From the NCBI RefSeq assembly GCF_003994855.1, contig NZ_CP034142.1:3286001-3350000 (forward strand): 64,000 nt of DNA, read 5' to 3'. The notes beneath the pieces are model-generated. The model was not told the origin of the DNA. It saw only the letters and a list, made by a program, of their open reading frames with translations, and did not search any database. The DNA is from Marinobacter sp. NP-4(2019) (GTDB lineage Bacteria > Pseudomonadota > Gammaproteobacteria > Pseudomonadales > Oleiphilaceae). Of the stretch, positions 1 to 7,956 are shown one piece after another; positions within the stretch are counted from its first letter, which is position 1, and each line of letters opens with the position of its first letter. The position numbers and the translations under genes are program-made.

Positions 1-69
1 CACCGCCATCGCCAGCCATATCGAAAGAAAGATTCGCCAGAACAGGGGAAATATTGTCCTCCGCTTCAT
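1..69 (-). CDS. sensor histidine kinase, N-terminal fragment (CpxA-like)
   Basis: Only the first 23 codons lie in the window; the gene runs off the left edge. Its ATG overlaps the stop codon of the upstream response-regulator gene (ATGA), the usual coupling of a regulator and its kinase. The visible peptide begins MKRRTIFPLFWRIFLSIWLA, a short basic head followed by a hydrophobic stretch, as expected for the first membrane segment of an inner-membrane kinase. The kinase identity is inferred from this position and topology; no catalytic motif is in view. Confidence 0.6.
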   Translation of the reverse strand, partial: MKRRTIFPLFWRIFLSIWLAMAV

Positions 70-752
70 GTGGGCACCCGATAGCTGTACCCCAGCCCGC
101 GTACGGTCTCGATCCTCGGGGGATCGTCATTCCCCAGTTTCTTGCGCAGGTTACTGATATGCATATCGAGGGTCCGGTCGTGGGCTTCCAGGCGTCGCCC
201 CAGGGCCCACTGCATCAGGTCGGTTTTACGCACCACACTGCCAGCGTGGGCCAGCAGCACCTGCAGAACTTCGTACTCGGTGGCGGTCAGTTCCAAAGGC
301 TTGTCATCCTGATAGATGCGCCGATGAGAGGGCTCCACCCTGAGATCACCGTATGTCCTGGCGGCATCCACTTCCACCGACTGATCCCATGCTATCCGGC
401 GCAGCAAGGCCTGCAGGCGGGCGACCAGCTCACGCGGATTGCAGGGTTTGGGGATGTAATCATCGGCACCAACCTCAAACCCGACGATGCGATCGGTCTC
501 GTCTCCCCGGGCAGTGAGCAGGACAACCGGCAAGTGAGTGTCGGCGCGCAGAGCACGCAGCACGTCGAGACCGCTGATGTCCGGCAGCATGATATCCAGC
601 ACAACAATGTCGCAGTTCTGACTACGGGCCAGGGACAGACCATCGTTGCCATTTGCCGCTTCACGCACGCTGAAGCCCTGATTGGTCAGATAGCGCGCCA
701 GTAACTGCCGCAATTCATCGTCATCTTCAACCAGTAATACCCTGTTCTGCAT
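66..752 (-). CDS. OmpR-family response regulator, CpxR-like
   Basis: A 228-aa two-component response regulator. The N-terminal receiver domain (about residues 3-115) has the acidic pocket E9-D10-D11, phospho-acceptor D53 in VVLDIMLP, T80 and K102 in YIPKP. The C-terminal winged helix (about 130-226) has ELTATEY and ends in RGLGYSYRVPT. The recognition region DMHISNLRKKL is very close to that of E. coli CpxR, so envelope-stress control is the best guess. The ATG at 752 was chosen over an in-frame ATG 24 bases upstream because GGGAGG lies 6 bases before it. The kinase gene follows with an ATGA overlap. Confidence 0.88.
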   Translation of the reverse strand: MQNRVLLVEDDDELRQLLARYLTNQGFSVREAANGNDGLSLARSQNCDIVVLDIMLPDISGLDVLRALRADTHLPVVLLTARGDETDRIVGFEVGADDYIPKPCNPRELVARLQALLRRIAWDQSVEVDAARTYGDLRVEPSHRRIYQDDKPLELTATEYEVLQVLLAHAGSVVRKTDLMQWALGRRLEAHDRTLDMHISNLRKKLGNDDPPRIETVRGLGYSYRVPT

Positions 753-822
753 GGATACCCTCCCGATTAACGGCATTCAGTCTAACACGCTGGCCGGTGG
801 TGTCTTTTTGCGCGCCTTTTCC

Positions 823-838
823 TTTGCATAACCTTTAC
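823..838 (-). promoter_or_regulatory. possible CpxR box upstream of the regulator gene
   Basis: Read on the minus strand this is GTAAAGGTTATGCAAA. The E. coli CpxR consensus is two GTAAA half-sites separated by about five bases. The first half-site here is exact and the second is GCAAA. It lies about 70 bases upstream of the chosen start, consistent with autoregulation, and also in front of the divergent gene at 915. One site by eye is weak evidence. Confidence 0.35.
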
Positions 839-914
839 ATCAGACGGTCAACAGTGATCACAAACCGGATTCTGGCGTATGGTATCGGGGTGACACCAAG
901 GAGTATTCCCGACC

Positions 915-2081
915 ATGCCCGAATCCGGCTCCCCATTTCCACACATTCGCGTCTGCTCATCCATCCATGAGGTCCCCGCGGCTGTCTGGAACGCTCTGTG
1001 CCCCGGCACCTACCCGTTTCTCAAACATGGCTTTCTGAAAGCACTGGAGGATTCCGGCTGCACCACATCATCAACCGGCTGGACACCATCACACCTGACT
1101 TTCTGGCTGGAGGACCGGCTGGTTGGTGTCGCCCCGGCGTGGCTGAAAACCCACTCCATGGGGGAGTATGTGTTTGACTGGGCCTGGGCCGATGCCTATC
1201 GGCGCTACGGAGAATCCTATTACCCCAAGCTGTTGATGGCCGTTCCCTTCACGCCCTGCCAGGGGCCCCGACTATTGTTGGATGACACCTTCAGGGCAAG
1301 CCTGTCACCCGCTGTGATTCACCAGTTGCTGGACAGCGTTTGTGACTCCGTAGGCGCTCACTCATGGCACCTGCTGTTTCCCAATGCCGACGACCAGCGC
1401 CTGCTGAATCAACCCGGAAGCCTTCACCGCCTGGGCTGCCAGTTCCACTGGCACAACAGGAATTACCACTCGTTCGACGGATTCCTGGGCGAGCTCACCT
1501 CTCGCAAGCGCAAGTCCATCCGCAAGGAACGCCGCCAGATTGCGGAATCCGGTGTGTCGTTCCGCCACTTTTCCGGAGCAGATCTCCCCGACCATGTGCT
1601 GTCGGTGTTCTACACATTTTATCAGGCCACCTATTTCAAGCGCGGCCAGCGGCCATACCTGAACCAACAGTTTTTTCAGCAACTGTGCGCAACCATGCCC
1701 GACCAGTGTCACATCATTATGGCGGTGAAGGATGACACCATGATCGCCGGCGCCCTGTTTCTCAGTGGTGACGACACTCTGTTTGGCCGCTATTGGGGCT
1801 GCCTGGAAGAATACGACTTCCTGCACTTCGAAACCTGCTACTACCAGGGCATCGACCTGGCCATTGACCTTGGTCTGTCCACGTTCGATGCTGGCGCCCA
1901 GGGGGAACACAAACTGATACGGGGCTTCGAGCCGGTGATCACCCATTCCTGGCATGGCATCCGCCATTCAGGCTTCCGCGACGCCATCCGTCGTTTCACT
2001 CTGGAGGAAGCGGACCACGTCCGACAATACTTTGACGATGCCACCGATGCACTCCCCTTCAGGCAACAGGGGTGCGGTTAA
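915..2081 (+). CDS. FemAB-like GNAT acyltransferase (DUF482 / PF04339 family)
   Basis: A 388-aa cytosolic protein of the FemAB-like family, sometimes labelled peptidogalycan biosynthesis or recognition protein. Family features in view include GYTCP-like FLKHGFLKALEDSG near the N-terminus, EYVFDWAWADAYRRYG (about 75-90), RKRKSIRKERR (about 195-205) and LSTFDAGAQGEHKLIRGF (about 320-337). The substrate is unknown; aminoacyl transfer to a cell-wall precursor is only a family-level suggestion. An AAGGAG lies 10 bases before the ATG. It is transcribed divergently from the two-component pair. Confidence 0.82.
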   Translation: MPESGSPFPHIRVCSSIHEVPAAVWNALCPGTYPFLKHGFLKALEDSGCTTSSTGWTPSHLTFWLEDRLVGVAPAWLKTHSMGEYVFDWAWADAYRRYGESYYPKLLMAVPFTPCQGPRLLLDDTFRASLSPAVIHQLLDSVCDSVGAHSWHLLFPNADDQRLLNQPGSLHRLGCQFHWHNRNYHSFDGFLGELTSRKRKSIRKERRQIAESGVSFRHFSGADLPDHVLSVFYTFYQATYFKRGQRPYLNQQFFQQLCATMPDQCHIIMAVKDDTMIAGALFLSGDDTLFGRYWGCLEEYDFLHFETCYYQGIDLAIDLGLSTFDAGAQGEHKLIRGFEPVITHSWHGIRHSGFRDAIRRFTLEEADHVRQYFDDATDALPFRQQGCG

Positions 2082-2166
2082 CTATACTGTCGTGTAATAA
2101 CTCTGACCGCGAATTCCTGATACTTTCGGGACTATCAGTTTCAGGAATCGAACCGAGGCACTACCA

Positions 2167-2832
2167 ATGGATACGGATCAGTTGCTCAGCCTCATCAACC
2201 ACGACGGTGCCGCAGTCGCACTTTCTGCCACCGCTCTCATCGTGGCAGTAGTGACATTGCTCTATGTTGCCAGCAGCAGACGCCGGCAGGATTTTCTGGA
2301 CAATCAGCTCAAACAACGGACGGAAACCCTGTGGCGGGATATGGACGAGCTGCGCATCCATCAATTCAACGACACCGTAACGCCCACACCGGGTCCTCAC
2401 GGTCGCGATTCGGACTCGGACCAGTTCGCTACCGAGAAAGCCGCCTACGAGACGATCTGGCCACTGGTCTGGCAACTCCACGATCGCCTGGGTATGTTCC
2501 TGCGCGCCGTTGAGTCCGGAGAACCGGCCGGGGAACTGCGCCTGGAAGCCCGTAACGCTGCTCTCGAGGCACGCAGCGCACTTAATCGAAACCGGCCGTT
2601 CTGCCACGAGGAGGTGGACGAGCTGGTCACCAGGATCATCGATACCGATATCAAGGCGCACCTGGCAGCCTGCCAGTACATGGATCTGCTGAAGGAATCC
2701 GCCACCTCCAACACCACCCACGACAGGAACATCCAGCGTGAGAAGTTTCACCTGCTGTACGACGGGGAGGCAAGAGAGATGATCAACCAACTCGTATCGG
2801 TTATACGGAATCGAACCCTCAGGAAAGGTTAA
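2167..2832 (+). CDS. hypothetical membrane-anchored protein
   Basis: A 221-aa protein I do not recognise. Residues about 18-37 form one hydrophobic segment followed by SSRRRQ, so the N-terminus probably spans the membrane once with a cytoplasmic remainder. The rest is polar and probably helical, rich in charged residues with no catalytic motif. A GAGG lies about 8 bases before the ATG. Its TAA shares the palindrome GGTTAACC with the stop codon of the convergent nicotinate phosphoribosyltransferase gene. Confidence 0.6.
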   Translation: MDTDQLLSLINHDGAAVALSATALIVAVVTLLYVASSRRRQDFLDNQLKQRTETLWRDMDELRIHQFNDTVTPTPGPHGRDSDSDQFATEKAAYETIWPLVWQLHDRLGMFLRAVESGEPAGELRLEARNAALEARSALNRNRPFCHEEVDELVTRIIDTDIKAHLAACQYMDLLKESATSNTTHDRNIQREKFHLLYDGEAREMINQLVSVIRNRTLRKG

Positions 2833-4166
2833 CCCCGGACCCGCTTCAGTGCATCGGCCTGCAACGCCCGGAGATACCGGCTGATGACGACGGGAAACGG
2901 TTCAGCGGGTTCGATTTTGAGGTATGACGGCGGCAATGACCGGATCGCGGCGGCGGCATGCTCTGCCTGCTGCTCCAGGGAATCGATGGCGTTCAGCAAC
3001 ACTACTCCGTGTTTCATGAGCGGCCTCAGCAAGGGATCGCCATCGAACACCTCTTCCCGGCCACTGATCACATCCCCCTTCATCCGGCCATCCCGGTCAT
3101 ACTGGCGGAAAACCTGCTTGCCGCCGGGAAAGGACTGCTTGCCTGACGAGTTCTTCATCCTTGGCAGGCCACCATACTCCGTCAACTTGTAAGCCAGTTC
3201 CAGGGCGGGGGCGTCATTCGAAGCGCCAATGGCCGTGCCCACACCAAAGCCGTCAATAGGGGCGCCGGCGGCGACCAGCCGGGAAATCCTGTACTCATCC
3301 AGACCGCCGCTTGCCATGATGCGGACATCCTGGAGGCCGGCTTCGTCCAGTATCGCCCGACAGTCACGCGCTTCGGCCTCAAGATCCCCGGAATCCAGCC
3401 TGATGGCACTGACCCGGGCATCGGGGTCCCGTTTCAGCCAATCGGCGATGCGCCGGACAGCCCGCCGAGTGTCGTACGTGTCGACCAGTAACGTGGTGCC
3501 GGGATACAGCCGTGCATACACCTTGAAGGCATCCATCTCGTCGGGATAGGCCTGGACAAAACTGTGAGCCATGGTGCCGCTGACGGTCAGGCCGTAATCA
3601 AGGCCTGCCAGTACATTGCTGGTCCCGGCCAGGCCGGCGAGGCGAAACGCCCGCACACTCCGGTGGGCTGCATCGACGCCATGCATTCGCCGCATTCCGA
3701 AATCAATCACCGGGCGCTCACCCGCGGCAAGCCTGACCCGTACCGCCTTGGACGCCAGCACAGTTTCCAGGTGCACATAGTTCATCACCAGGCTTTCCAG
3801 GATCTGGGCTTCGGCAATGGGCGCCTCAATTTCCAGTAGTGGTTCCTGGGGGAACAGCGGGGTTCCTTCGGGGACCGCCCTGATATGTCCGCTAAACCGG
3901 AACCTGCCGAGCCATTCGAGAAACGCGGGCTGGAAACGGTCAAGGCTTTCCAGGCGTTTGATGTGTTCGGGGGAAAACTTCAGGGTCTCAATGACCGTAG
4001 CAACCTGCTGCTGGCCGCAGGCGAGGATGAAATTCCGGTTTTTCGGCAGGTCCCGGAAAAACAGGCTGAAAACCGCTGTATCGTGCATGCCTTCGGCCCA
4101 GTAAGCCTGGGCCATGGCAAGCTCGTAAAGATCCACCAGCAGTGCAAGATCTTTCTCATGCACCAT
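2829..4166 (-). CDS. pncB: nicotinate phosphoribosyltransferase
   Basis: A 445-aa enzyme converting nicotinate and PRPP to nicotinate mononucleotide in the Preiss-Handler NAD salvage route. Family motifs are VDLYELAMAQAYW near the N-terminus, DFGMRRMHG (about 155-163), VSGTMAHSFVQ with H201 as the likely phosphorylated histidine, and ASGGLDEYRI and GFGVGTAIG in the phosphate-binding region. The ATG at 4166 follows AGGAGT with 8-base spacing; the in-frame ATG 18 bases upstream lacks this. The gene follows nicotinamidase by 22 bases on the same strand, so both steps from nicotinamide to NaMN are co-transcribed. Confidence 0.9.
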   Translation of the reverse strand: MVHEKDLALLVDLYELAMAQAYWAEGMHDTAVFSLFFRDLPKNRNFILACGQQQVATVIETLKFSPEHIKRLESLDRFQPAFLEWLGRFRFSGHIRAVPEGTPLFPQEPLLEIEAPIAEAQILESLVMNYVHLETVLASKAVRVRLAAGERPVIDFGMRRMHGVDAAHRSVRAFRLAGLAGTSNVLAGLDYGLTVSGTMAHSFVQAYPDEMDAFKVYARLYPGTTLLVDTYDTRRAVRRIADWLKRDPDARVSAIRLDSGDLEAEARDCRAILDEAGLQDVRIMASGGLDEYRISRLVAAGAPIDGFGVGTAIGASNDAPALELAYKLTEYGGLPRMKNSSGKQSFPGGKQVFRQYDRDGRMKGDVISGREEVFDGDPLLRPLMKHGVVLLNAIDSLEQQAEHAAAAIRSLPPSYLKIEPAEPFPVVISRYLRALQADALKRVRG

Positions 4167-4188
4167 GTTGTCAGACTCCTGCATCCTG

Positions 4189-4740
4189 TCAGTATTGCAG
4201 CGACACACCCAGCCCAGCCAGTTCGTCCAGCACTTCTGGCGCACTGTCGCTGTCTACAGCGTAGGTACCGTTGACAATCAGGTTGACACCGAACCCCAAC
4301 TGTACAGCATCGATAACCGAAGCCCGCACACACACATCAAGTGCCAGGCCGGCGACATACAGGGACCCAATACCGTGACGCCGTAAGTAACTGTCAAGCT
4401 GGGTGCCATCGAACGCCGAATAGGCATCCGTATCAAACGCCGTTCCCTTGCTCACCCGCACGGCATCAGTCGGCAGGTCCATCGCCGGATGAAACTCCGC
4501 TCCCCGGGTGTCCTGCACACAATGCACGGGCCATGGGCCGTCACGTTGAACAAAACTGACATGATCAACAGGATGCCAGTCGCGACTGGCAATAATCTCC
4601 CAGCCCTCTTGCCGGGCCTTGCTGATCCATTCATTCACGACCGGAAAGATCGCATCGCTCTGAGGTACCGCCAGGCTGCCGCCTTCACAGAAGTCGTTCT
4701 GTATATCAACGAGCAGCAGGGCGCATTTATCGGAAGACAT
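4189..4740 (-). CDS. pncA: nicotinamidase
   Basis: A 183-aa isochorismatase-fold amidase hydrolysing nicotinamide to nicotinate. The catalytic triad reads directly: D12 in LLVDIQNDF, K98 in RVSKGT and C137 in LALDVCVRA. The metal site is D54 and H56 in SRDWHP with H73 in WPVHCV. It heads an operon whose next gene, 22 bases downstream, is nicotinate phosphoribosyltransferase. GGGGGTGG precedes the ATG. Confidence 0.92.
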   Translation of the reverse strand: MSSDKCALLLVDIQNDFCEGGSLAVPQSDAIFPVVNEWISKARQEGWEIIASRDWHPVDHVSFVQRDGPWPVHCVQDTRGAEFHPAMDLPTDAVRVSKGTAFDTDAYSAFDGTQLDSYLRRHGIGSLYVAGLALDVCVRASVIDAVQLGFGVNLIVNGTYAVDSDSAPEVLDELAGLGVSLQY

Positions 4741-4788
4741 AATGCCACCCCCTCTCTACCGGATCCGGACTCCCGGACGCGGCAGGCG

Positions 4789-5004
4789 TTAACTGTCCGC
4801 GATGCGGAAGCCCACTTTCATTACCACCTGATAATGCCCCACCTTGCCATCCGTAATATGACCGCGGGTTTCGAGAACCTCGAACCATTCCATGTTACGG
4901 ACGCTCTTTCCACACTCAGACAGCGCATTTTCGATGGCATCTTCAATGCTCTTTTTCGACGAACCAACAATTTCCACTTTCTTATAAACGTGATGGTCTG
5001 ACAT
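4789..5004 (-). CDS. dodecin family flavin-binding protein
   Basis: A 71-aa protein with the dodecin pattern: VYKKVEIVGSS at the N-terminus, the helix SIEDAIENALSECGKSV, then the flavin-stacking tryptophan W40 in NMEWFEV, and GHYQVVMKVGFRI at the C-terminus with Q59 as the isoalloxazine contact. Dodecins form dodecameric cages that store riboflavin or FMN. The start at 5004 is preceded by GGAGG; the upstream in-frame start would add seven residues without a site. It lies 48 bases upstream of pncA on the same strand. Confidence 0.88.
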   Translation of the reverse strand: MSDHHVYKKVEIVGSSKKSIEDAIENALSECGKSVRNMEWFEVLETRGHITDGKVGHYQVVMKVGFRIADS

Positions 5005-5115
5005 ACCGCCTCCGATTGCATACACTAACCGTTACTTCTGAGCCTAGAAGACGCAACAGAAGCGGGCAAACCCAGTACGGTATTATTATAACTCTCCTCA
5101 CTCCGGACACATGAC

Positions 5116-5886
5116 ATGAAACGACCTTTCCGCTATACCGCCTGGTTTGTCGCCGGACTCTTTATCCTGCTGACGGGCCCGTTATTTCTGGCGACCAGCG
5201 GTTCCCTGCAAAGCGCGGAAAGCTGGCAAACCGCATCCAGGGACAGTGCCGGTATCGCTCCCCGGCCCGGAGAAACCGAAGAGGCCATTATTCAGGTATA
5301 CGGAGCCAGGGCCTGGAGCTGGCGTGGATACTTTGCGGTACACACCTGGATCAGTACCAAGGAAACCGGTGCGGATCACTACCGGGTCCATGAGGTGACC
5401 GGGTGGCGCCGCTATGTGGTCAGTTCCAGCCCTGGTGATCCCGACCGACACTGGTATGGCGCCAGGCCAACGCTATACGCGGACATTCGCGGAGAGGAAG
5501 CGGAACAACTGATCCCCGCCATTTACGATGCGGTCGCATCCTATCCCTTCCCGGAAGAGTATGAAGCCTGGCCAGGCCCTAACAGCAACACGTTCGTGGC
5601 CTGGGTGATCCGGGAGGTCCCCGGACTGGACGTGGCCCTGCCAAACCACGCTATCGGTAAGGACTACCTGGGTGACCGGGTGATTGCCGAGGTTCCGGGC
5701 GGTACCGGCTATCAGTTCTCACTGGGCGGCTACTTCGGTGTTCTGGCGGGGATCCGGGAAGGACTTGAGTTGAACGTCATGGGCCTGTCACTGGGGGTAA
5801 ACCCTCTGGGCCTGGGCATCAAGTTACCTGGCATTGGTGAGCTGGCCCTGCGCAGCACCAACCCAATGCCAGCCAATACCCCCTGA
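5116..5886 (+). CDS. DUF3750 family protein
   Basis: A 256-aa protein of the DUF3750 family. An N-terminal membrane anchor or signal segment spans about residues 9-27. The body contains GARAWSWRGYFAVHTWI, SPGDPDRHWYGARP and the region YEAWPGPNSNTFVAWV, typical of the family, with GTGYQFSLGGYFGVLAG towards the C-terminus. The NSNTF segment recalls papain-like DUFs, but no function is established. It is transcribed divergently from the dodecin-pncA-pncB run and convergently with azlD. Confidence 0.82.
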   Translation: MKRPFRYTAWFVAGLFILLTGPLFLATSGSLQSAESWQTASRDSAGIAPRPGETEEAIIQVYGARAWSWRGYFAVHTWISTKETGADHYRVHEVTGWRRYVVSSSPGDPDRHWYGARPTLYADIRGEEAEQLIPAIYDAVASYPFPEEYEAWPGPNSNTFVAWVIREVPGLDVALPNHAIGKDYLGDRVIAEVPGGTGYQFSLGGYFGVLAGIREGLELNVMGLSLGVNPLGLGIKLPGIGELALRSTNPMPANTP

Positions 5887-5911
5887 CAGCGCAGCAGGAG
5901 AAGAATTGGGG

Positions 5912-6223
5912 CTACGCCATATAGCGAACCAGTCCCGCCGCTGCAATACCGGCCGCAATGGCCGGCAGTGGCTTGCGAAAGGCCAGCATGAGCGCTGCGG
6001 TCACGGCCAGTGCGGCCAGCGCACCGGTGTCACCACTGAACGCCATGGGCACGATGATGGCAATCAGTACCGAACTGGCCATGGTGTTGATAAAGCTCTC
6101 AATGCGGGGGCTGATCCGCACGAAGGACATGATGAACACGCCTCCGAAGCGGGTGGCGAGAGTGACCACCGTCATAATGGCAATCAGCGCCAGGATACCG
6201 GCAGTGGTGGTTTCAATAGTCAT
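5912..6223 (-). CDS. azlD: AzlD family branched-chain amino acid transport subunit
   Basis: A 103-aa, four-helix inner-membrane protein. ATRFGGVFIMSF and the helix SFINTMASSVLIAIIVP are the AzlD signature. AzlD is the small partner of AzlC in branched-chain amino acid exporters of the LIV-E type. Its ATG overlaps the azlC stop by four bases (6220-6223), so the pair is translationally coupled and the complex is almost certain. Confidence 0.88.
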   Translation of the reverse strand: MTIETTTAGILALIAIMTVVTLATRFGGVFIMSFVRISPRIESFINTMASSVLIAIIVPMAFSGDTGALAALAVTAALMLAFRKPLPAIAAGIAAAGLVRYMA

Positions 6224-6969
6224 TGGGTGGCTCCCTCCGCTGCCTCGGAGGACTCTCCGGATGTCTCCTGGCGCTCAAGCCAGAAGAACCCGATGGCACC
6301 ACCAGCCAGCGCCCCCACCACTACATGGGTGTTGGGAGGCAACCATCGCCAGGCGGCCAATGATGCCAGCCCGGCAACCGTCCAGGCGACCAGCACCCTT
6401 GGAGATTTCTTGCCACCCAGGGCCATGGCCAGCAGGAAACAGCCGAGCACCATATCCAGCCCCAGGCTCTTGGGATCCTGCAGCAACCCGCCAAAATAAA
6501 CACCCAGCCAGGTTCCCACGATCCAGGCCAGCCAAAGAACCAGGCCGCCCCCCAGGATCACTTCCAGGTTGCGCTTGCCATTCTGGTAATCCTGGGCAGA
6601 CACGGCCCAGTTGGCATCGGTCAGCAACAAAAGCAGACCATAACGCCTGCCCGGGGAGACATCCCTCAACATCGGGTACAGGGAGGCACCCATCAACAGA
6701 TGACGGGAATTGATTGCAAAGACCACCGCCACTAACGGCAGCACCGACACTTCGCTGCCCCACATATCAATCGCCGCAAACTGAGAGGCACCGGCGAACA
6801 CCGTAGTGCTCATCAGTATCGCATCCAGTGGCGGCAGACCCTTCTGTGTGGCGGCCAAACCAAAGGCAGCACCAAACGCCACCACGAACAAGGAGATGGG
6901 AAGCAGACGGAAGAACTCCAGTCGCACCTTGCGCGGCTGGAGTTTATAAGAATAGGAAGCGACGGACAT
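6220..6969 (-). CDS. azlC: AzlC family branched-chain amino acid exporter subunit
   Basis: A 249-aa inner-membrane protein. Family motifs are FGAAFGLAATQKGL (about 34-47), STTVFAGASQFAAI (about 54-67), FAINSRHLLMGASL (about 85-98) and LLTDANWAVS (about 115-124), spread over about six helices. With azlD directly downstream it should form a two-part exporter of branched-chain amino acids or analogues. A polar tail rich in Glu and Ser ends the protein. I see no strong ribosome site before the ATG. Confidence 0.88.
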   Translation of the reverse strand: MSVASYSYKLQPRKVRLEFFRLLPISLFVVAFGAAFGLAATQKGLPPLDAILMSTTVFAGASQFAAIDMWGSEVSVLPLVAVVFAINSRHLLMGASLYPMLRDVSPGRRYGLLLLLTDANWAVSAQDYQNGKRNLEVILGGGLVLWLAWIVGTWLGVYFGGLLQDPKSLGLDMVLGCFLLAMALGGKKSPRVLVAWTVAGLASLAAWRWLPPNTHVVVGALAGGAIGFFWLERQETSGESSEAAEGATQ

Positions 6970-7039
6970 CCGAGGAAACTAAGGCAGATTCCCCATCATG
7001 CGTATAGGTAAATGCCGAAGCACGCTTTTGATGCTCTGG

Positions 7040-7582
7040 TTAATGCACCACGTGAATCTTGCCGTCACCCCCGGCCAGCGGGTTGTTAACACTGCTGCCT
7101 TCGCCCTGCAGTTCCGCTTCCGGATGATTCAGCGCCATCAACTCTTTCATTTGTGACACGTGTTTCTTCGGCACATCCACCATGACCAGATAGCGGCCCG
7201 CTTCGATATCACCGTGGAACTTCCGAATCCGGTAATTCTCGGTACTGATACCACCGAAGCCGCCCAGCCAGCCACCGGCGATAATCGCAAATGCCCCCAT
7301 GGCAACGTAGGCTGCCGTCGGCCACCCAAGACCGCCCCAAAGCGCGAGGGGAACCACAAAAAACAGGGCGAACAAGGCGCCAATCAGCATGCCACGCTCG
7401 ACAAACCTCGGCAGGTCGGTCTTGTCCAGCACACTGGCGGAGTGCAGACGATGGGTATAAAGACCTGCTTCGTCCTTACTGAGGATGTGAAATCGCCAAT
7501 CGCTAATCCCTCGCTGGTGAAGATCATCGGAAATGCTTTGGACACTGTCGATGGAATCCACCAGATAAAATAGCCGTTTCAT
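7040..7582 (-). CDS. hypothetical membrane protein, stress-protein-like N-terminus
   Basis: A 180-aa protein. The N-terminal about 50 residues (MKRLFYLVDSIDSVQSISDD) look like a small alpha/beta domain of the kind seen in general-stress proteins. Two hydrophobic segments follow (about 64-83 and 87-112, glycine-rich), then a soluble tail with GRYLVMVDVPKKHV that again resembles the domain. I cannot assign a function. The ATG at 7582 follows AGGGGG by 6 bases; upstream in-frame starts lack a site. Confidence 0.6.
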   Translation of the reverse strand: MKRLFYLVDSIDSVQSISDDLHQRGISDWRFHILSKDEAGLYTHRLHSASVLDKTDLPRFVERGMLIGALFALFFVVPLALWGGLGWPTAAYVAMGAFAIIAGGWLGGFGGISTENYRIRKFHGDIEAGRYLVMVDVPKKHVSQMKELMALNHPEAELQGEGSSVNNPLAGGDGKIHVVH

Positions 7583-7956
7583 AATTCCCCCTTCACTCAT
7601 CAACAGGTGGAGCGAAACTATGACTTGATTATAAAACAACCAACTCTGCTTCCTGCGGTTCGTTCAAATCGATTCAGGATAAGCAGACGCCTGATATGGC
7701 ATTTTTTTCTAACGGCTGTTTTTCCCCTCAACACAAAACCTTGTGAAGGTTCTTTCGTGACCTGTCGCGCAGACACAAAAATAGAAGTTGACGTTTACGT
7801 TAAAAGAAACTAGCTTTGTTTTCGTCCGGCCTCAAAAGGGCCCTTCCCTGTCGGGAAACATGGACACTTGAAATCAAACCGCCGGCCACAAGCCGGACGA
7901 CAAGAACAAGACATCCACTCATGCCGCGATCCGGCCAGGTGGAAGAGGATTTCAAC
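7583..7956. other. 374-base intergenic leader between divergent genes
   Basis: This is the longest gene-free stretch. It holds the promoter region of the 2-oxoacid:ferredoxin oxidoreductase gene, an operator-like palindrome described separately, and a small TTCCC/GGGAA hairpin near 7849-7861. I see no riboswitch fold, tRNA or convincing small ORF. The stretch is visibly more AT-rich than its neighbours up to about 7815. Confidence 0.5.
7788..7816 (+). promoter_or_regulatory. putative promoter with overlapping LiuR-like palindrome
   Basis: TTGACG at 7788-7793 and TAGCTT at 7811-7816, spaced 17 bases, could be a sigma-70 promoter. The -35 element sits inside TTGACGTTTACGTTAA (7788-7803), a near-perfect palindrome with one mismatch between its arms. 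It resembles the ACGT-N2-ACGT operator described for LiuR, the MerR-family regulator of branched-chain amino acid use in proteobacteria. The consensus is recalled, not checked. The downstream oxidoreductase and leucine dehydrogenase make such control sensible. Confidence 0.4.

Noticed and set aside
7583..7956. Possible riboswitch or small RNA in the 374-base leader
   Set aside because: No conserved riboswitch core, no strong stems beyond one small hairpin, and no terminator inside the leader.
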